From Saussurea involucrata (lineage: Eukaryota; Streptophyta; Magnoliopsida; Asterales; Asteraceae), in contig CM066319.1 of assembly GCA_033807775.1 (NCBI GenBank), positions 159,903,983-159,967,982 on the forward strand: 64,000 nt of DNA, read 5' to 3'. The translations under genes and the position numbers were made by a program. This document shows positions 43,713 through 56,491 of this stretch, one piece after another. Within the stretch, counting starts at the first letter, position 1, and each line of letters begins with the position of its first letter. Below the pieces are notes generated by a model. It ran no database searches. It was given only the letters and a program-made list of their open reading frames with translations, and was not told the DNA's origin.

Positions 43713-45548
43713 TATAAGCATGTGATCATTTGAAAAGTGTCATTTTTGGTGGAAAGTGTGAGAAGTAATTTTAATCTATTGATCACTTTTAATCAAATAC
43801 TTATCATGAATTTGTGAGAAGTACATATCTCATTCAACGGATAACCACTTCTCACGCTTCTCATCAAATTTGACATTTCTCATCAAAACCCAATCCTAGA
43901 TATATTATTGTGAAATTTGATGAAGAAAAGGAAAGGTTAAATGGAAACACCAATGATGTTGGTGATGAAGAAATTGAGACAGTGAAATGTCTAATAATAT
44001 TGCATGCGTTTGTTTGCCTATATCAACCTGGAGAAGATGCTCCTCCTTGTTTTTCTTTTCTTTTAACTTTTAATATCTCCATTGTTCTAAAGATAACTAT
44101 AGATGTCACCCACACATTCTCATTTTAAAGATAAAATTGATTCTTAATGAACGTTTAATTATAATAAATAAGACTTAAAATAGGTAGGTCTTATTTACGA
44201 TATATAATTACACATACATTCAGAAGATTATTTATTATGAAGACTTCATCCAATCGATTCTATCAAGATCTTGTAGATCGTGATGTTTTTGTTTCCTTTT
44301 TGCTATCTTCTTACTAGCTGTAATAAAATTCGGCTTCTTGTTTCAAAAAAAAAAAAGACCAAAAATACCCTCTCTATCGGAAAAAAATTAATATTGTTTT
44401 CAATATTGATTGTCCAACTTATTAGATGCAAAAGTATTATTAAGAAACTTTGTATGCATGATTTAATTCAAAATTAAATAACAGTTAAATGTGAGTGTTT
44501 AGGATGACACTGAAGACATTAAATTATATTTACAACTTGAATTATAGATATTTTAAGGTAAAGTGTTTTATTGTTTAGTGAATATAAAGCAAAACAATCT
44601 TGTTAACCCAAATTAAATAACTTCATTTTACACAATATATAATAATAATAATAGGGCAAATTACATTAAAAAGTAACGTACTTTGTTCTAATTTCTATTT
44701 TGGGTAACGTACTCTTAAAACATTCATTTTGGTACTTGGAAAGTAAATTTTCAAATATTTAAGTACCTGAGTTACCGGTTTAGCCATTAACAGGTACCGA
44801 TGCTTATGTGTCAAATGGCATGGCATACAACTAATATCAATTGCCATCAATTGCGTTTCTTTATTTTTTAATAATAATAATAATAATGGGTAAGAGTGTG
44901 ATTTTACCACCAACACTTTCATTTATTTTTTGTTCTTGTTGCGATTTTTACGAAATATTCTGAAAAAACGTGCTCCAAATATTCAATAAAAAAACTCACA
45001 TAAAATTTATTATGTTCCTAAAAACAGAATCATTTATTAATTATTTATATAGGCATCAAAATAAATCATAAATGGTAAACGCTTACTAACAAATCTTATG
45101 CGCCCTCATTTATCTTAATCTGTTGTATTTCATAGGCATCAAAATAGATTATTGGTAAACGTCTTTTATCCAGTAAGTACTAACCGAGAAAAAGTTATCT
45201 CTTCACTTACTAGGTAATATTCTCTTGCATTATATGCTTCTCATTGCCCAACATTCTCTGGCTTTTTCATGCTCATTCGGTAAGGTAAATGACACCACTA
45301 AATGCTTATGCATGTGGTAATAGTTTCGTAAATGACCCTTACATATTAAGTCAATAGATTTCACCAAATTTACACCAAAACATGTTCTTATATACATACC
45401 CTTCAAAATTAATGATTACAAGTATATCTTTTTGGTGGATGGAGTATCTAGCCTTGTCGTGCACCACCTCCTGTACTTCTTTCCTTATTTTTATCATGTC
45501 TGGGCCTCGCATGCTTCCCCATTTGCCTTTTTCAAGTCCCTAATTCTC
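43713..45548. other. AT-rich intergenic region upstream of the CEP gene
   Basis: No convincing gene. One 73-codon frame (43910-44128, starting MKFDEEKERLNGNTN) is acidic at first and then hydrophobic; it could be a relic exon, but I do not recognise it. A stretch at about 44654-44900 starting GGGCAAATTACATT, between AATAAT runs, looks like a small non-coding transposon but lacks clear ends. The last few hundred bases should contain the promoter of the CEP gene. Confidence 0.5.
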
Positions 45549-45556
45549 TATAAATA
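45549..45556 (+). promoter_or_regulatory. TATA box of the CEP gene
   Basis: TATAAATA occurs 97 bases before the start codon, in CTCTATAAATACC, a strong plant core promoter match. Transcription would start near 45580, giving a leader of about 70 bases rich in CT and CCAAC words. Confidence 0.7.
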
Positions 45557-45652
45557 CCTTACTTCATCACCAACTAACTCGCCAAACTCCTGTGTCTCCT
45601 TGCTTATAAGTTATATATATACATAATCTTTTCGTTCTAAAACATCTATAAA

Positions 45653-45886
45653 ATGGCGAGTTTCAGTAGAACCTTTTTGATTTCTGTGTTGATCATGTTA
45701 TTCCTGACCAATGCGGTAGTGCAAACAAATGAAGCAAGAAAGATAGCTGAAAAACTGGTCATGGCTGAAGAAAGTGGCTCCACAAACCCTAGCCAAATCT
45801 CACCACCACCTTCCGGCGGTGTGGATGCTTTTCGACCCACCACACCTGGCCATAGCCCTGGTGTTGGTCATTCTGTTCATAACTAA
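45653..45886 (+). CDS. CEP: CEP-family (C-terminally encoded peptide) hormone precursor
   Basis: A 77-residue single-exon protein. Residues 1-25 or so are a signal peptide (MASFSRTFL then a hydrophobic ISVLIMLFL core). A variable, charged spacer follows (EARKIAEKLVMAEES). Residues 59-73 are AFRPTTPGHSPGVGH, a clear CEP domain, followed by four further residues (SVHN). In this family the domain is cut out, its prolines are hydroxylated, and the 15-residue peptide is secreted. It is perceived by CEPR leucine-rich-repeat receptor kinases and signals nitrogen demand and limits root growth. There is one CEP copy, as in group I members. The start follows a TATA box at a natural distance. AATAAA occurs at 45893-45898, seven bases after the stop, so the true poly(A) signal is probably elsewhere. 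It is the only recognisable host gene here and looks intact. Confidence 0.93.
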   Translation: MASFSRTFLISVLIMLFLTNAVVQTNEARKIAEKLVMAEESGSTNPSQISPPPSGGVDAFRPTTPGHSPGVGHSVHN

Positions 45887-46891
45887 GAATGTAATAAACA
45901 GATGTGCGGGGGGAGGTTATTTACATCCGCTTCTTTTTCTCTTCTTTTCTTGGGAGGGGATTATTGCATTTTTGTCCTTTTGAAAGATGACCAAGAAAAT
46001 TCCACTTCAGATAGGCCGAAGCTTTTTCTATCCTTGCATTTTTAATACACCCCCGGCAATTCACTAGAAACGCGCGATTTAGAGATGTAATAATGTTTCA
46101 TTTTGTTAGGATTTGTGTAACATGTCGTTTTATCCAAGCTTCTTTATTCAATGCTGATTATTATTGGCACCAAGATTCTACTTTATTTACATATATAATC
46201 ATGGTGAAACGATTGTAAAATATAGCATTCACAATCTGATCGTCCAATTTCACAATCTGATCGTCCAATTTCTCTCTTTTTGGACGTGCTACAATTATTA
46301 TAACAAATGCGTTCAACAAAACCATGAGCAGCACGAATTTTCGACGCGTATCATGATTTATTTCAAGTGTACCGAAATTTATTGGTACGAAAAGAAAGGA
46401 AGACATAATTAAGAGGACAAGAAATATGATGCAATTGTATATGCATTCAATCGTGCAAGCATGAAGCTACCCTTAGAGGTCCTACATGCAAGTGATTGAT
46501 GATAATCCTTCATTGTTCAAGTTCCTTATCATTGTGAAAGGAGAAAAATATAAAAAAAAAGGATGCACTTTTTCATGCAAACTCATCACTATAATTTGTT
46601 CAAAAGTAAAATACCAAACAAACGAATTACCCAATATATTTTATATAACTGTAGGCTTTAGATCAACGATGTATACAAACATTCCATCTACCCAAAAGGT
46701 AGAGACTATTTCTTTGAAAACCTCGACTTAAAAAACAAAAATTTAAAGGAACATGTGAGAAACGTAGTATAGGAGTGCGTGTACACAAATAATATGTATA
46801 TAATGGATAAAAAAGGGTAGCATGAACGTACAACATACTAAGATAGAACAAACGAGAAATCATAAAACACGGTCACGACAAAATAAATGAT
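45887..46891. other. 3' flank of the CEP gene and AT-rich intergenic sequence
   Basis: It probably contains the CEP 3' untranslated region (to about 46150). A 21-base direct repeat CACAATCTGATCGTCCAATTT occurs at 46230-46250 and 46251-46271. Nothing else is recognisable. Confidence 0.5.
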
Positions 46892-47125
46892 TACCCACAA
46901 AATTTACTCAGAGAAATTTCCGTCAGTGATTATCCAGGGATCACCCAGAAATACCAATGGTTCAGTATTCAAGAAAATACCCATGGACACCCAGATAATC
47001 CATGTGTAATGTGTTACTGATTTGCATTACCCACCAACTTTTCTAACCGTTGTCTGATGAATCACCCTTTAGCAACATATTTCTTAGAGAAAAGTTCGTA
47101 GGTAAAAGTCTTTCTTTTAGTAGTG
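46892..47125 (-). mobile_element. CACTA-like terminal fragment B
   Basis: It is homologous to 37310-37568. Read on the minus strand it begins CACTACTAAAAGAAAGAC, a CACTA-type terminus, and contains internal inverted words (CGTAGGTAAA/TTACCTACG-type, GGATTATC/GATTATCC). The rest of the element is missing. Confidence 0.5.
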
Positions 47126-47209
47126 AGTACCTACGGTTACTAAGTAATGAAAGAAATGAGATGGGCATACATGTAGCACCCCGAAAATTTGGCAACAAAT
47201 GACCCTTAT

Positions 47210-49231
47210 TGTAATAATCGAGACTTTTATTTAAATAGAGTAAGTTTTGTGGGAGGATTTCATATTTTTGTAGTTTGGGGTCAGTTTCGCAAATTGAGGA
47301 AGAGTAAAAAAAACCCCCTTTTTGTTGCATAAAACCCTAGAGATAATCATCTGGTGTGGATGACGGCTAGAGAGGGAGAGAGCAGAGACAATTGTTCAAA
47401 TTGCAACCAAGAGAAGACTTCATCAATCTACAAGTTCGAAGAGGAGGGGTATTGGAGTTTGTTTCGGCATTGTCTCATAGCAGGTAACCTCTTCTCTCTA
47501 AATCTTGAGCTTAGAAATTGTTGCTAGGTTTGGGTTTTGTAAGTTTTGCTTAAAATTGAAAAGACGCTTTAAAGGGGTTAGCTAACCACTATAAAAGGAT
47601 TAATAGAGTTAGATTAATCACTTGTGTGGAAAAGAGACTTGGTAATCGATCGAATAGGTTAATTTTCGGTCCTATTGATTAACCAGTATCGCATCGCTTT
47701 AATACGAGATTCCGGAATATGTTAGGTTCCGGAACTGGGTTTTAATTGCAAAAGATCCGGTAGTTGATTTTAAGGATCCAATATTAATTTATAAATGAGA
47801 TCCGGAATTTGTAGTAATTTGGGTAGGGATCCAGAATCCTTTATAAGGTTCCGGAATTGTAATTAATTGTACCGATCAGATCCGGTAGTCCAAAAGAGAA
47901 CCGGAATTGGGCCTAATTAATAAAGTCCGAAATTTAGTCTAAATTGAAGGGAATCCGGAATCTGGGCCGAACAACAAGATCCGGAGTTGAACTTTGTTAA
48001 TATGGATCCGGAACTTGGTAAGGGAGGTCCGAACTTTTGCTAACCACGTGATGGATCCGGAATGCCTTTGTAATTGGGCCGTAACCCATGAATTTAGATG
48101 GGACCCAATTTTGTTTAAGTCTTGGGCTAGCCACGTGACCCCAATTTTGTTTAAGTCTTAGGCTAGCCACGTGACCCCAATTTTATTTAAGTCTTGGGCT
48201 TGCATATTATTATGATCCGGAAATGTAAATAGTAGTGATCCGGAATACATTTTGAGATCCGGTATTTAATTCATGGACCTAGAAATTTATTTGTATTGGG
48301 CTTGAAGTAATGGATCCGAAATTTTATTATTTTGGATTGTGGATCCGATATTCAGTTAAGGATCCGGATTTTTAGTTTAGGTCCAGATTTCAGAGATCGT
48401 TGAGAGTTAAGTTAAGGAGAAAGTTATTCGAGATTAAAGTTAGCATGAGATTCATTATTTTTATACTTTTATCAACATAGGTGTTCCTCGTAAAATCTGA
48501 AGTTTCGCGAGGAGAAATGGTTAAAGCGCCAGGTGAGTTTTTCTAACTAAAATACGTGATTTTATACGTGTTTTCAAAGTAAGTGATTGAGTAGAAATGC
48601 CATGTTATTTTACATGATTTTTACTTGTTTGAAAGTTATATGAGATGTATGCATACATTATGGTAGACGTAAATTGGCTAAGTCGAGGGGAGGTTCCGCC
48701 AGTGCTCATGCCGGGGGGAGGTTCCGTTTATGCCATGGGAGGAGTGACCCTGCAACGCAGCGTGAGACTGACTCGTTGTCACTCTTGAGTGACTTCAGGG
48801 TGCCATTTACGAGAGCGGATTTATCCGTGAAAGTTTTATGTAAAGTTATGTGATAGTTTTATGAAAAGCTATGTGAAAGTTTTATGCAAAGATATTTGAA
48901 AGTTATAAACTGTTTTTAAATGATTTCGAGAACTGTCAGGAGGGAGCTCACTAGACCTCATGGTCTAACCCTCGCATTTTTCCAAACTAAACATTTTCAC
49001 GTAAGTAGATAGTAGGAGGCTCAAGTAAGTGAGCAAGAGCAGGATAGAGTACGGATGCAGATAGAGACAGTGCCTTTGACACTTATAGAAACTAGTATGT
49101 TCTCAGTTGTGTATAGGTTGTTTCCGCCAACCTAAGTTTTGAGACAGATGTAATGAAATTTTTGGGACCCATTATTGTAATTCTTTAAATATAAATGCTA
49201 TGTATGCTTTATTTTAGACTGGGTCATTACA
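47210..49231 (+). repeat. 5' LTR (2022 bases) with TCCGGA array D
   Basis: It runs from TGTAATAATCG to GGGTCATTACA. TCCGGA starts at 47711, 47728, 47801, 47850, 47954, 47980, 48007, 48056, 48216, 48239 and 48363, often as GATCCGGAAT, with degenerate copies between. A 39-41 base unit containing TTTAAGTCTTGGGCTAGCC is repeated three times at about 48107-48200. The 3' LTR carries the same features. Confidence 0.85.
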
Positions 49232-49233
49232 AT

Positions 49234-49246
49234 TGGTATCAGAGCC
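49234..49246 (+). other. Primer-binding site, initiator Met-tRNA type
   Basis: TGGTATCAGAGCC lies two bases after the LTR end. Confidence 0.9.
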
Positions 49247-52200
49247 ATAGTTTAAGGGATTTAGGTGACCGGACGGGCCTAAACTTAAACTTTGGGAGTA
49301 GAAATCACAACTGAGAATCAGGAAATGCGTTAGGAATGCACAATTGTAGAGATATGACTAATAGGGTATCGAGGACAGTCATGTAAGGTATGTTTGGGAT
49401 ACACCTGGCCAGTGTAATTGCGAACTTACAGGTACATGTATGTGCTTAATTTGCCTTAGTATTCCGAAGTTGTAGTCTTAAGCTAGTTTATCTGCCGTGT
49501 TCGAGTAATCTAGAATGTCAGCAAGATCCATGAGAGGTAGATTGAGACCCATTGTTGGAGAAGTATCGTGATAGATCATGTATGATGTGATGTATGTATA
49601 CATCGTAGAGAAGGAAATGTTGTTTGGAATGTTATGAGCCGTCTAGAGGTAGATCTTCGTGGGTTCGAAGAGGATGAGCGATTGATTTTGAGTAAGACTC
49701 CTGGTTCTGGAGAGTCCTAGTTCTAGAAATCATGTGATAGATCAGTTGTGATGGTAAGGGGGAAAAGTGTCGAGATCTTGAAAGCTTCAATTCAAGAACG
49801 AGTGGAGGACTAGAGTCCCGACTCTTTAGTCTAGCTTTTCAGTGACTGGATCGATAAAGGGAAGATATCTGTGGTGGATTGAAATGTGTAGAGGTAGAAT
49901 GTGAGATGATTGATCAAGACGAAAATAGTATGAAATGGTTGAGTAAGTGGGCCATGGAATGCATGTATAGCAAGTGTTGCAAGGCCGAGAGGGCGACCAC
50001 CGGTCGAAAGTAGAGTGTCAATGATAAGTTGCGTGAGTAAAACGGTTGACCTTGCTTAAGTGAGTAGCCTTCATTTGCAAATAGAATTTCATGCATTGCG
50101 TCCTTGTGTATGTTACATGAGTTTTTGAGATTAAAAGCAAATGCGTAAATAGCAATTTTTGGTCGGGATTGAGTCAGTATGTGCAAGCGTGTATTTAAAG
50201 AAAAAGGCAATCCCATTTACGTCGCACAATGAAATTTTGAGCTTAGCAGTTTGCAAAATACTTCACACTTTTCATGATAAGTTAAATTGTGGCAAAAAGT
50301 CAAGAAAACGTTTGCCAGCAAAACGTTTATAACCAAAATGAGTATTGACACGTTGAAGTCATATAAATGGGTGTGAGAGCCGACTGGTTTATTTCGTGTC
50401 GGTAATTTCTTTCAGAATTTTGTTGTATGGAAGATTTTCATTCCAGATGTTACTGTCGTAACCATGTCGTTTTGGTAGAGTAAGATTGAGTTTTACAAAA
50501 AGGGTGCATGCAAACGATTCTCGAGATCGTTGTGCAGGGCATTGGAGTTATGAGAATGTTGGGGTCATGTGTACCCAAGTTGTTTCCAAGTGTTGTTCTT
50601 TAAAATGTGAAAATGTGCGAAATGATTTATTTATCGCGTTGTCATGCATGAAGGCTATGAACTCACTAGGTCGTAGAGTATTACATTTTAAGATAAGGAA
50701 GGATTCTGAGAGCGGAGAGATGTTGGGCAAACCAGGAGAGAATGAAGTGGACTTTAGTGTCGATTGTATGAGGGTCTGTACCCTTGTTCGGTGACTGGAA
50801 ATACAGTTGCCGAGGGACAGTTGTGTCCGGAAGAAAGATTAGTAGTCATCAAGGTGTTGGTATTAGCAACCCGTTATGAGTAGTGTGGTGAGGCATAAAT
50901 GAAATATCCTCTACGTCGTATAAGAGTTTTAAGGTGATCTTGTAATTTTGACGTTGCACGAGTAAGTTTTGAAATGAGGCCGATGGGATATGAAGTTGAT
51001 TAGGATATGTGGAGGAATTAAGTTCACATAAAGAACCTTGCTAACAAAAAGGTTAGGGAAGTATCAACAGGTCGACTATTAATGTTGAAGTCGGCAGCTG
51101 TGTAAGGCGTCCGAGGCCGAAGACTTGAATCAGAAGGTTGAAAGTTGAGAAAATCCCTCAAGTGTGTAGACGCAAGAAGTCATCTAGGAAAGATAGGTAC
51201 ATGCATAGTGGTGGATCACCTTGTATGGGTGTTAAGATGGTGAAAGACTGCTGTTTTGGATAGCATTTTACTTACGAAGTTTGGACGGTTCGTAAAAGGA
51301 TAAGGTATTTAGCACAAACGAAGCGAGTGTGTAGATTATATCGAATTGTGAGGGATTGTGCCCTGTCTATGTAATGGTTTGGATCGTAAAGAACTAGTAA
51401 GAAACGATTATGTTTGAGTTAATTGAGAACTCGTGAGTTGTGGTTTATCTAGAGTTTGGGGAAAGACAAAGTAGTGAGATAGACTTGGTTATATGCGAAT
51501 GAATATGAAGGCAAGTTTGAGGTTGTGTACAAATGACCATGAGAGATCTGGTCCGCAGTGTGACGTTGTGGGTGGAGAATGTACGGGTGAGTAGTGGCAT
51601 CAATTGGCAAGATAAATGTGCCAGTCAGTGTTGTAGTAATGTGATGTTAGAAAGAGGAAGCATCAGATGGAAGCCTTTTCGGAGATTTCGGATGAGGTGT
51701 ACGATTTGTTAATCAAGTTGTTGGAGCACGTGGTTTGTAAGTTGGCGTTGTGATACGACTATTATCGGAATAGAATGGTAGAGCGGTAGTGGGTGGTTAC
51801 CCAATTGAGAAACCAACGTTTTTGGTTGTGTGAGTCGTTAAGTAAGTATATTTTGGGATCATTAGAAGTTTAAAGAAGAGGTTGGATGGGTTATTCAAAA
51901 TGTGGTGTAGTAGATGCGAAATCTTCAAAGAATGTGAATTGTTTCTTATGCGTGAAGGAAATTTTCGAGAAGGTAACAGTTGGAAATCAAGGAGCGTGTA
52001 GTGACTTCGAACACCGGTGTCATTTCGAGATAACTTGGTTGGATACCTCCAGTTAGAATTTTGGGTGCAACTGTTTGGTTGTGTATATTAATGAGAAAAC
52101 ATTTCAGCAGGTGGAAAGGTCGGAAGAGAGAGAAAAGTAAAGTTTGGTGGGCGGTGCTCCACGCTAATGTGGGGAAGTGGAGATCGTATGTCGGAATAAG

Positions 52201-53120
52201 TGAGTAGGTTGGAAGTAGTAAGCTTGGCAGTAACACCGAAAAGTGGAATAGTTTTGTGTGACCATGGTTACTCCTTCTAGTTGAGTGAGGGTAACCGAAG
52301 TTGTGTTATATATGACTGGACGCTTGTGGCAAGCAGTGAGAAGTTGACGTGTCTTCAGGGTGAGTTCAATTTGGTTAGGTGAACACTTCAATGAGAGATT
52401 ATGGAGGTTTCCTTCTTTTAGTTACGTATAAGTGTGGAGTGATAAAGTGGTGAGAACGTATGAATTAGTTGTTGAGCTGTAGCCGATGTGATTCGAGAAG
52501 GGAGTATGATCGGCCTATTCGTATGTCGATTGGAAGAAGTAATCTAGAAAATTCATGTACCCCGAGGAGGGAACTCCTGGGTGTGAGTTTGTCGGCCTTG
52601 TGCCAAGTTGTCAGTGAGTGAATTTTTCCTGGTTGAAGATTTTCGTTGTTGTGGCGGGGAATTCCGCCAAGTTCTTTCTCTTAAGGAAGTAAAGATGTAT
52701 GAAAGACCTTATTTAGTCGTGTTTTAAAACCGCGAGTCCCGGTGTGTGGACGGAAGCTAGCATATTGAGGTGCGGCTGGCCTTGGATTTATCAGATAGTT
52801 TTTAAGCGAGTATAGTGATCGGAGAGGTTACAAGTATATGGTGCGAGATGGCATGGCATAACAAGTGGTGACTCACCGAGGCGATTCCGAAGTACGGAGT
52901 ACGGTTATGTTTTACAACAGGAAGGTTTGGGAGAAAAGTGAAGTGGACTATGTTTTTGGGAACCGTTGAAGTTATGGAAGTTGAGTAGGTAGTGTACGAT
53001 CTTGTGGGGGCCGATGAGATTTTTGAGGAATTCTTAGTGCGATGCACGTCTCTATTTTGGAGAGTAAATGTTGGAAGTTGAGATGATGGCGACCTTGCAA
53101 GAAATAATGACGATAAAGAG
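49247..53120 (+). other. Non-coding interior of the plus-strand LTR element
   Basis: About 3.9 kb without any frame longer than about 120 codons and no gag or pol motif. The stretch 50840-52180 at least is clearly homologous to the reverse complement of 58360-59660. Shared words include AGTTAGAATTTTG, GTGCTCCACGCTAA and AAGCATCAGATGGAAG. The base composition is G-rich on this strand (GTGGTT, GAGAAG words). Confidence 0.7.
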
Positions 53121-53405
53121 TTGACTTTCGCCATTATTGAACGAGTTGGAACCGTGGCATACAAGTTAGACTTGTCGGAAGAATTACAGGGAGTTCATCC
53201 AACGTTTCGTGTCTCAAACGTAAGGAAGTGGTTGGCAGAAGCGGATGTGGCTGTTCCCTTGGTAGATATCAGCGTTGATGAGAAATCGACTGATGTCAAC
53301 GAACCGATGGAAATCGTGGACAGTAAGGTCCGCAATACGAGGGACAAAGAGGTTCGATTAGTAAAGATTCAGCGGAGATATCATAAGGAACGAGAAGCAA
53401 CTTGA
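53121..53405 (+). pseudogene. Chromovirus Pol C-terminal remnant
   Basis: A 95-codon open frame reads FAIIERVGTVAYKLDLSEELQG, HPTFRVSNVRKWLAEADVAVPL and VNEPMEIVDSKVRNTRDKEVRLVKIQ. It corresponds to the module after the integrase core in chromoviruses of the Tekay type. It stops at REAT, just where the chromodomain core would begin. Nothing upstream encodes the rest of integrase. It may survive only because the internal deletion left this end next to the polypurine tract. Confidence 0.8.
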
Positions 53406-53475
53406 GAGGTAGAAGCGGATACGAGGTCCAAATAACCGCATCTTTTCAGCAATGGAATTCCGGGGATGGAATTCT

Positions 53476-53491
53476 TTTGAGGGGGGAGTGT
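53476..53491 (+). other. Polypurine tract
   Basis: TTTTGAGGGGGGAGTGT immediately precedes the 3' LTR start TGTAATAACC. Confidence 0.85.
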
Positions 53492-54892
53492 TGTAATAAC
53501 CGAGACTTTTATTAAATAGAGTAAGTTTTGTGGGAGGATTTCATATTTTGTAGTTTGGGGTCAGTTTCGCAAATTGAGGCAGAGTATAAAAAACCCCCTT
53601 TTGTTGCATAAAACCCTAGAGATAATCATCTGGTGTGGGTGACGGCTAGAGAGGGAGAGAGCAGAGACAATTGTTCAAATTGCAGCCAAGAGAAGACTTC
53701 ATCAATCTACAAGTTCGAAGAGGAGGGGTATTGGAGTTTGTTTCGGCATTGTCTCATAGCAGGTAACCTCTTCTCTCTAAATCTTGAGCTTATAAATTGT
53801 TGTTGGGTTTGGGTTTTGTAAGTTTTGCTTAAAATTGAAAAGATGCTTTAAAGGGGTTAACTAACCACTATAAAAGGATTAATAGAGTTAGATTAATCAC
53901 TTGCGTGGAAAAGAGACTTGGTAATCGATCGAATAGGTTAATTTTCGGTCCTATTGATTAACCAGTATCGCATCGCTTTAATACGAGATTCCGGAATATG
54001 TTAGGTTCCGGAACTGGGTTTTAATTGCAGAAGATCCGGTAGTTGATTTTAAGGGATCCGGTATTAATTTATAAATGAGATCCGGAATTTGTAGTAATTT
54101 AGGTAGGGATCCGGAATCCTTTATAAGGATCCGAAATTGTAATTAATTGGACCGATCAGATCCGGTAGTCCAAAAGAGAACCGGAATTGGGCCTAATTAA
54201 TAGAGTCCGGAATTTAGTCTAAATTGAAGGGAATCCGGAATCTGGGCCGAACAACAAGATCCGGAGTTGAACTTTGTTAATATGGATCCGGAACTTGGTA
54301 AGGGAGGTCCGGAATTTTTCTAACCACGTGATATATCCAGAATGCCTTTGTAATTGGGCCGTAACCCATGAATTTAGATGGGACCCAATTTTGTTTAAGT
54401 CTTGGGCTAGCCACGTGACCCCAATTTTGTTTAAGTCTTGGGCTAGCCACGTGACCCCAATTTTATTTAAGTCTTGGGCTTGCATATTATTATGATCCGG
54501 AAATGTAAATAGTAGTGATCCAGAATACATTTTGAGATCCGGTATTTAATTCATGGGCCTAGCAATTTATTTGTATTGGGCTTGAAGTAATGGATCCGAA
54601 ATTTTATTATTTTGGATTGTGGATCCGATATTCAGTTAAGGATCCGGATTTTTAGTTTGGGTCCAGATTTCAGAGATCGTTGAGATTTAAGTTAAGGAGA
54701 AAGTTATTCGAGATTAAAGTTAGCATGAGATTCATTATTTTTATACTTTTATCAACATAGGTGTTCCTCGAAAAATCTGAAGTTTCGCGAGGAGAAATGG
54801 TTAAAGCGCCAGGTGAGTTTTTCTAACTAAAATACGTGATTTTATACGTGTTTTCAAAGTAAGTGATTGAGAAGAAATGCCATGTTATTTTA
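53492..54892 (+). repeat. 3' LTR, interrupted by the next element
   Basis: It follows 47210-48630 closely (single-base differences and one or two indels per few hundred bases), including the TCCGGA array (about 53990-54660). It breaks off after CCATGTTATTTTA at 54892 where TGTAACACCC of the minus-strand element starts. The missing 600 bases should lie beyond the right edge of the window. Confidence 0.85.
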
Positions 54893-56295
54893 TGTAACAC
54901 CCTAAAATCAGGGCTAATTTAAACCTCGATTTATAACAATATTAAACATAAACTTTCTAAGCTTTTATACATACGTAGAGAATTAAGCATGAGGGTCATA
55001 TTTACAACATAGAACTCTTCAAATAACCTATTAATCTAATCATGTCACTATAATCAGATTAACTATATTATCTAATCAATCTATTCAAAACCTCAATATT
55101 CAATAACTTCTCCGCTAATCCAAAAGCTCTCGTCCCACATCCCTTTATTTTCCCGAGCTAGTACCTAGTAAGAAAACATCATTTGAAACGATTAGGCTAA
55201 CGCCTAGTGAGAACATTCGTTTTCAAAATAATATTTGTACAAATCAATGTAAACAAGGTATAACAAACCTGGTTTACCCTTTTTCTTACCACATGCATAA
55301 CTGTACAATAATCCAGTCATTTCTCATGTTATGATTTCATGACTACAACCTGACAATAAGCCAGTCATTTCTCATGTTCTGATTCCATGACTACGACCTG
55401 ACAATAAGCCATTCATTTCTCATGTTCTAGAGCCGCACTACGAATCTTCATGAACTCTAGATTAATGCTCTTATCCAAAGAAATCGCAATATACACATGC
55501 CTATTTCTTGGAAAGGAAATAGAGATTACAATATACACATGCCAATCCCTTCTTTTCCTTAGAAATCGGAAATTACGTTTATTCCATGATTTCTCACACA
55601 CATCGGAATAACGAATAATCCTCATCTATTCCACGTGTTCATAACCACTAGTGCCTATGGATCCATTACACTCAACCGTATTTGTGCAGGTTATTACTTA
55701 ATATAGATTCCTCATAGCATTCAGTATGAACAAATCATATTTATACCACCTAGATTCCTCATATCATTTAGTATGAGCAAATTTCCTTTATAAATCCCTC
55801 ATATTATTCAGTATAAGCAAATCACATTTAATATGTCAATTTCTTATAACATAAATCTAACCATCAATATTATCACTCACGGTCCTTGATATAAATATTA
55901 TTGTAACTCACTTGCCCAATAAATTCAATAGTTACAACTCGTACAGGTTATTGCTATAAATCATTTTCCAATATCATTAATGAATTTAAGCACAACCATC
56001 AATTTAAGATAACAAATTTTACTTTATAAAATCATTCTTCCAAAATCCATCCAAAACAATTCATTTATAAAATACACCTTACCAAAATTTAAAACATTGT
56101 AAAAAGGTAAGGTAAGAATGAACTCACCTGATAGCAGTAGTATCACTCTTACTTTTCTTCCTCAAAATAATATGAACTTTTGTCACCAACTCCACAGAGA
56201 TCTGAAATACTCAAATACATAATGTACTAGTATCAATCTATTGTACAAGACCCTTAAAACTAAGAATCCTAAAAATAACCAAATTTCCAACCACT

Positions 56296-56491
56296 TATCG
56301 CAACCCACTAGTTGCGATAACCATTGTCGCAATACACAGTACTTGTCGGAACCCATTGTTGCTACATATACTTCCTATCGCAACCAACTGTTGCGATACA
56401 TGCCTCATCGCAACCAACTGTTGCGATGTACACCTTGTCGCAACTAACTATTTCGATACTAATGACCTTGTCGCAACCCAAGGTTGCGACA
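56296..56491. repeat. Array of short hairpins TCGCAAC...GTTGCGA, LTR copy 1
   Basis: Perfect stem-loops lie at 56296-56319 (TATCGCAAC/GTTGCGATA, 6-base loop), 56376-56398 (same stem, 5-base loop), 56406-56428 (CATCGCAAC/GTTGCGATG, 5-base loop) and 56469-56491 (TGTCGCAACC/GGTTGCGACA, 3-base loop). Degenerate units lie at about 56350-56370, 56430-56455 and 56505-56545. Confidence 0.85.

Larger units (their letters stand above)
47210..54892 (+). mobile_element. LTR retrotransposon with nearly non-coding interior (LARD-like), plus strand
   Basis: The 5' LTR is 47210-49231, the primer site 49234-49246, the interior 49247-53490 and the polypurine tract 53476-53491. The 3' LTR begins at 53492 and is cut by the next element at 54892. 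The only recognisable coding trace is a Pol C-terminus at 53121-53405, of chromovirus style. It is therefore a gypsy-derived non-autonomous element. The interior is homologous, in opposite orientation, to that of the element at 54893-63619. Confidence 0.8.

Noticed and set aside
43910..44128. 73-codon frame as a host gene
   Set aside because: No recognisable domain, and no visible splice partner or promoter; kept only as a note in the intergenic entry.
46164..46412. 82-codon frame containing a repeated NLIVQFHNLIVQF segment
   Set aside because: The repeat is just the 21-base direct duplication; the rest is AT-rich sequence with no supporting evidence.
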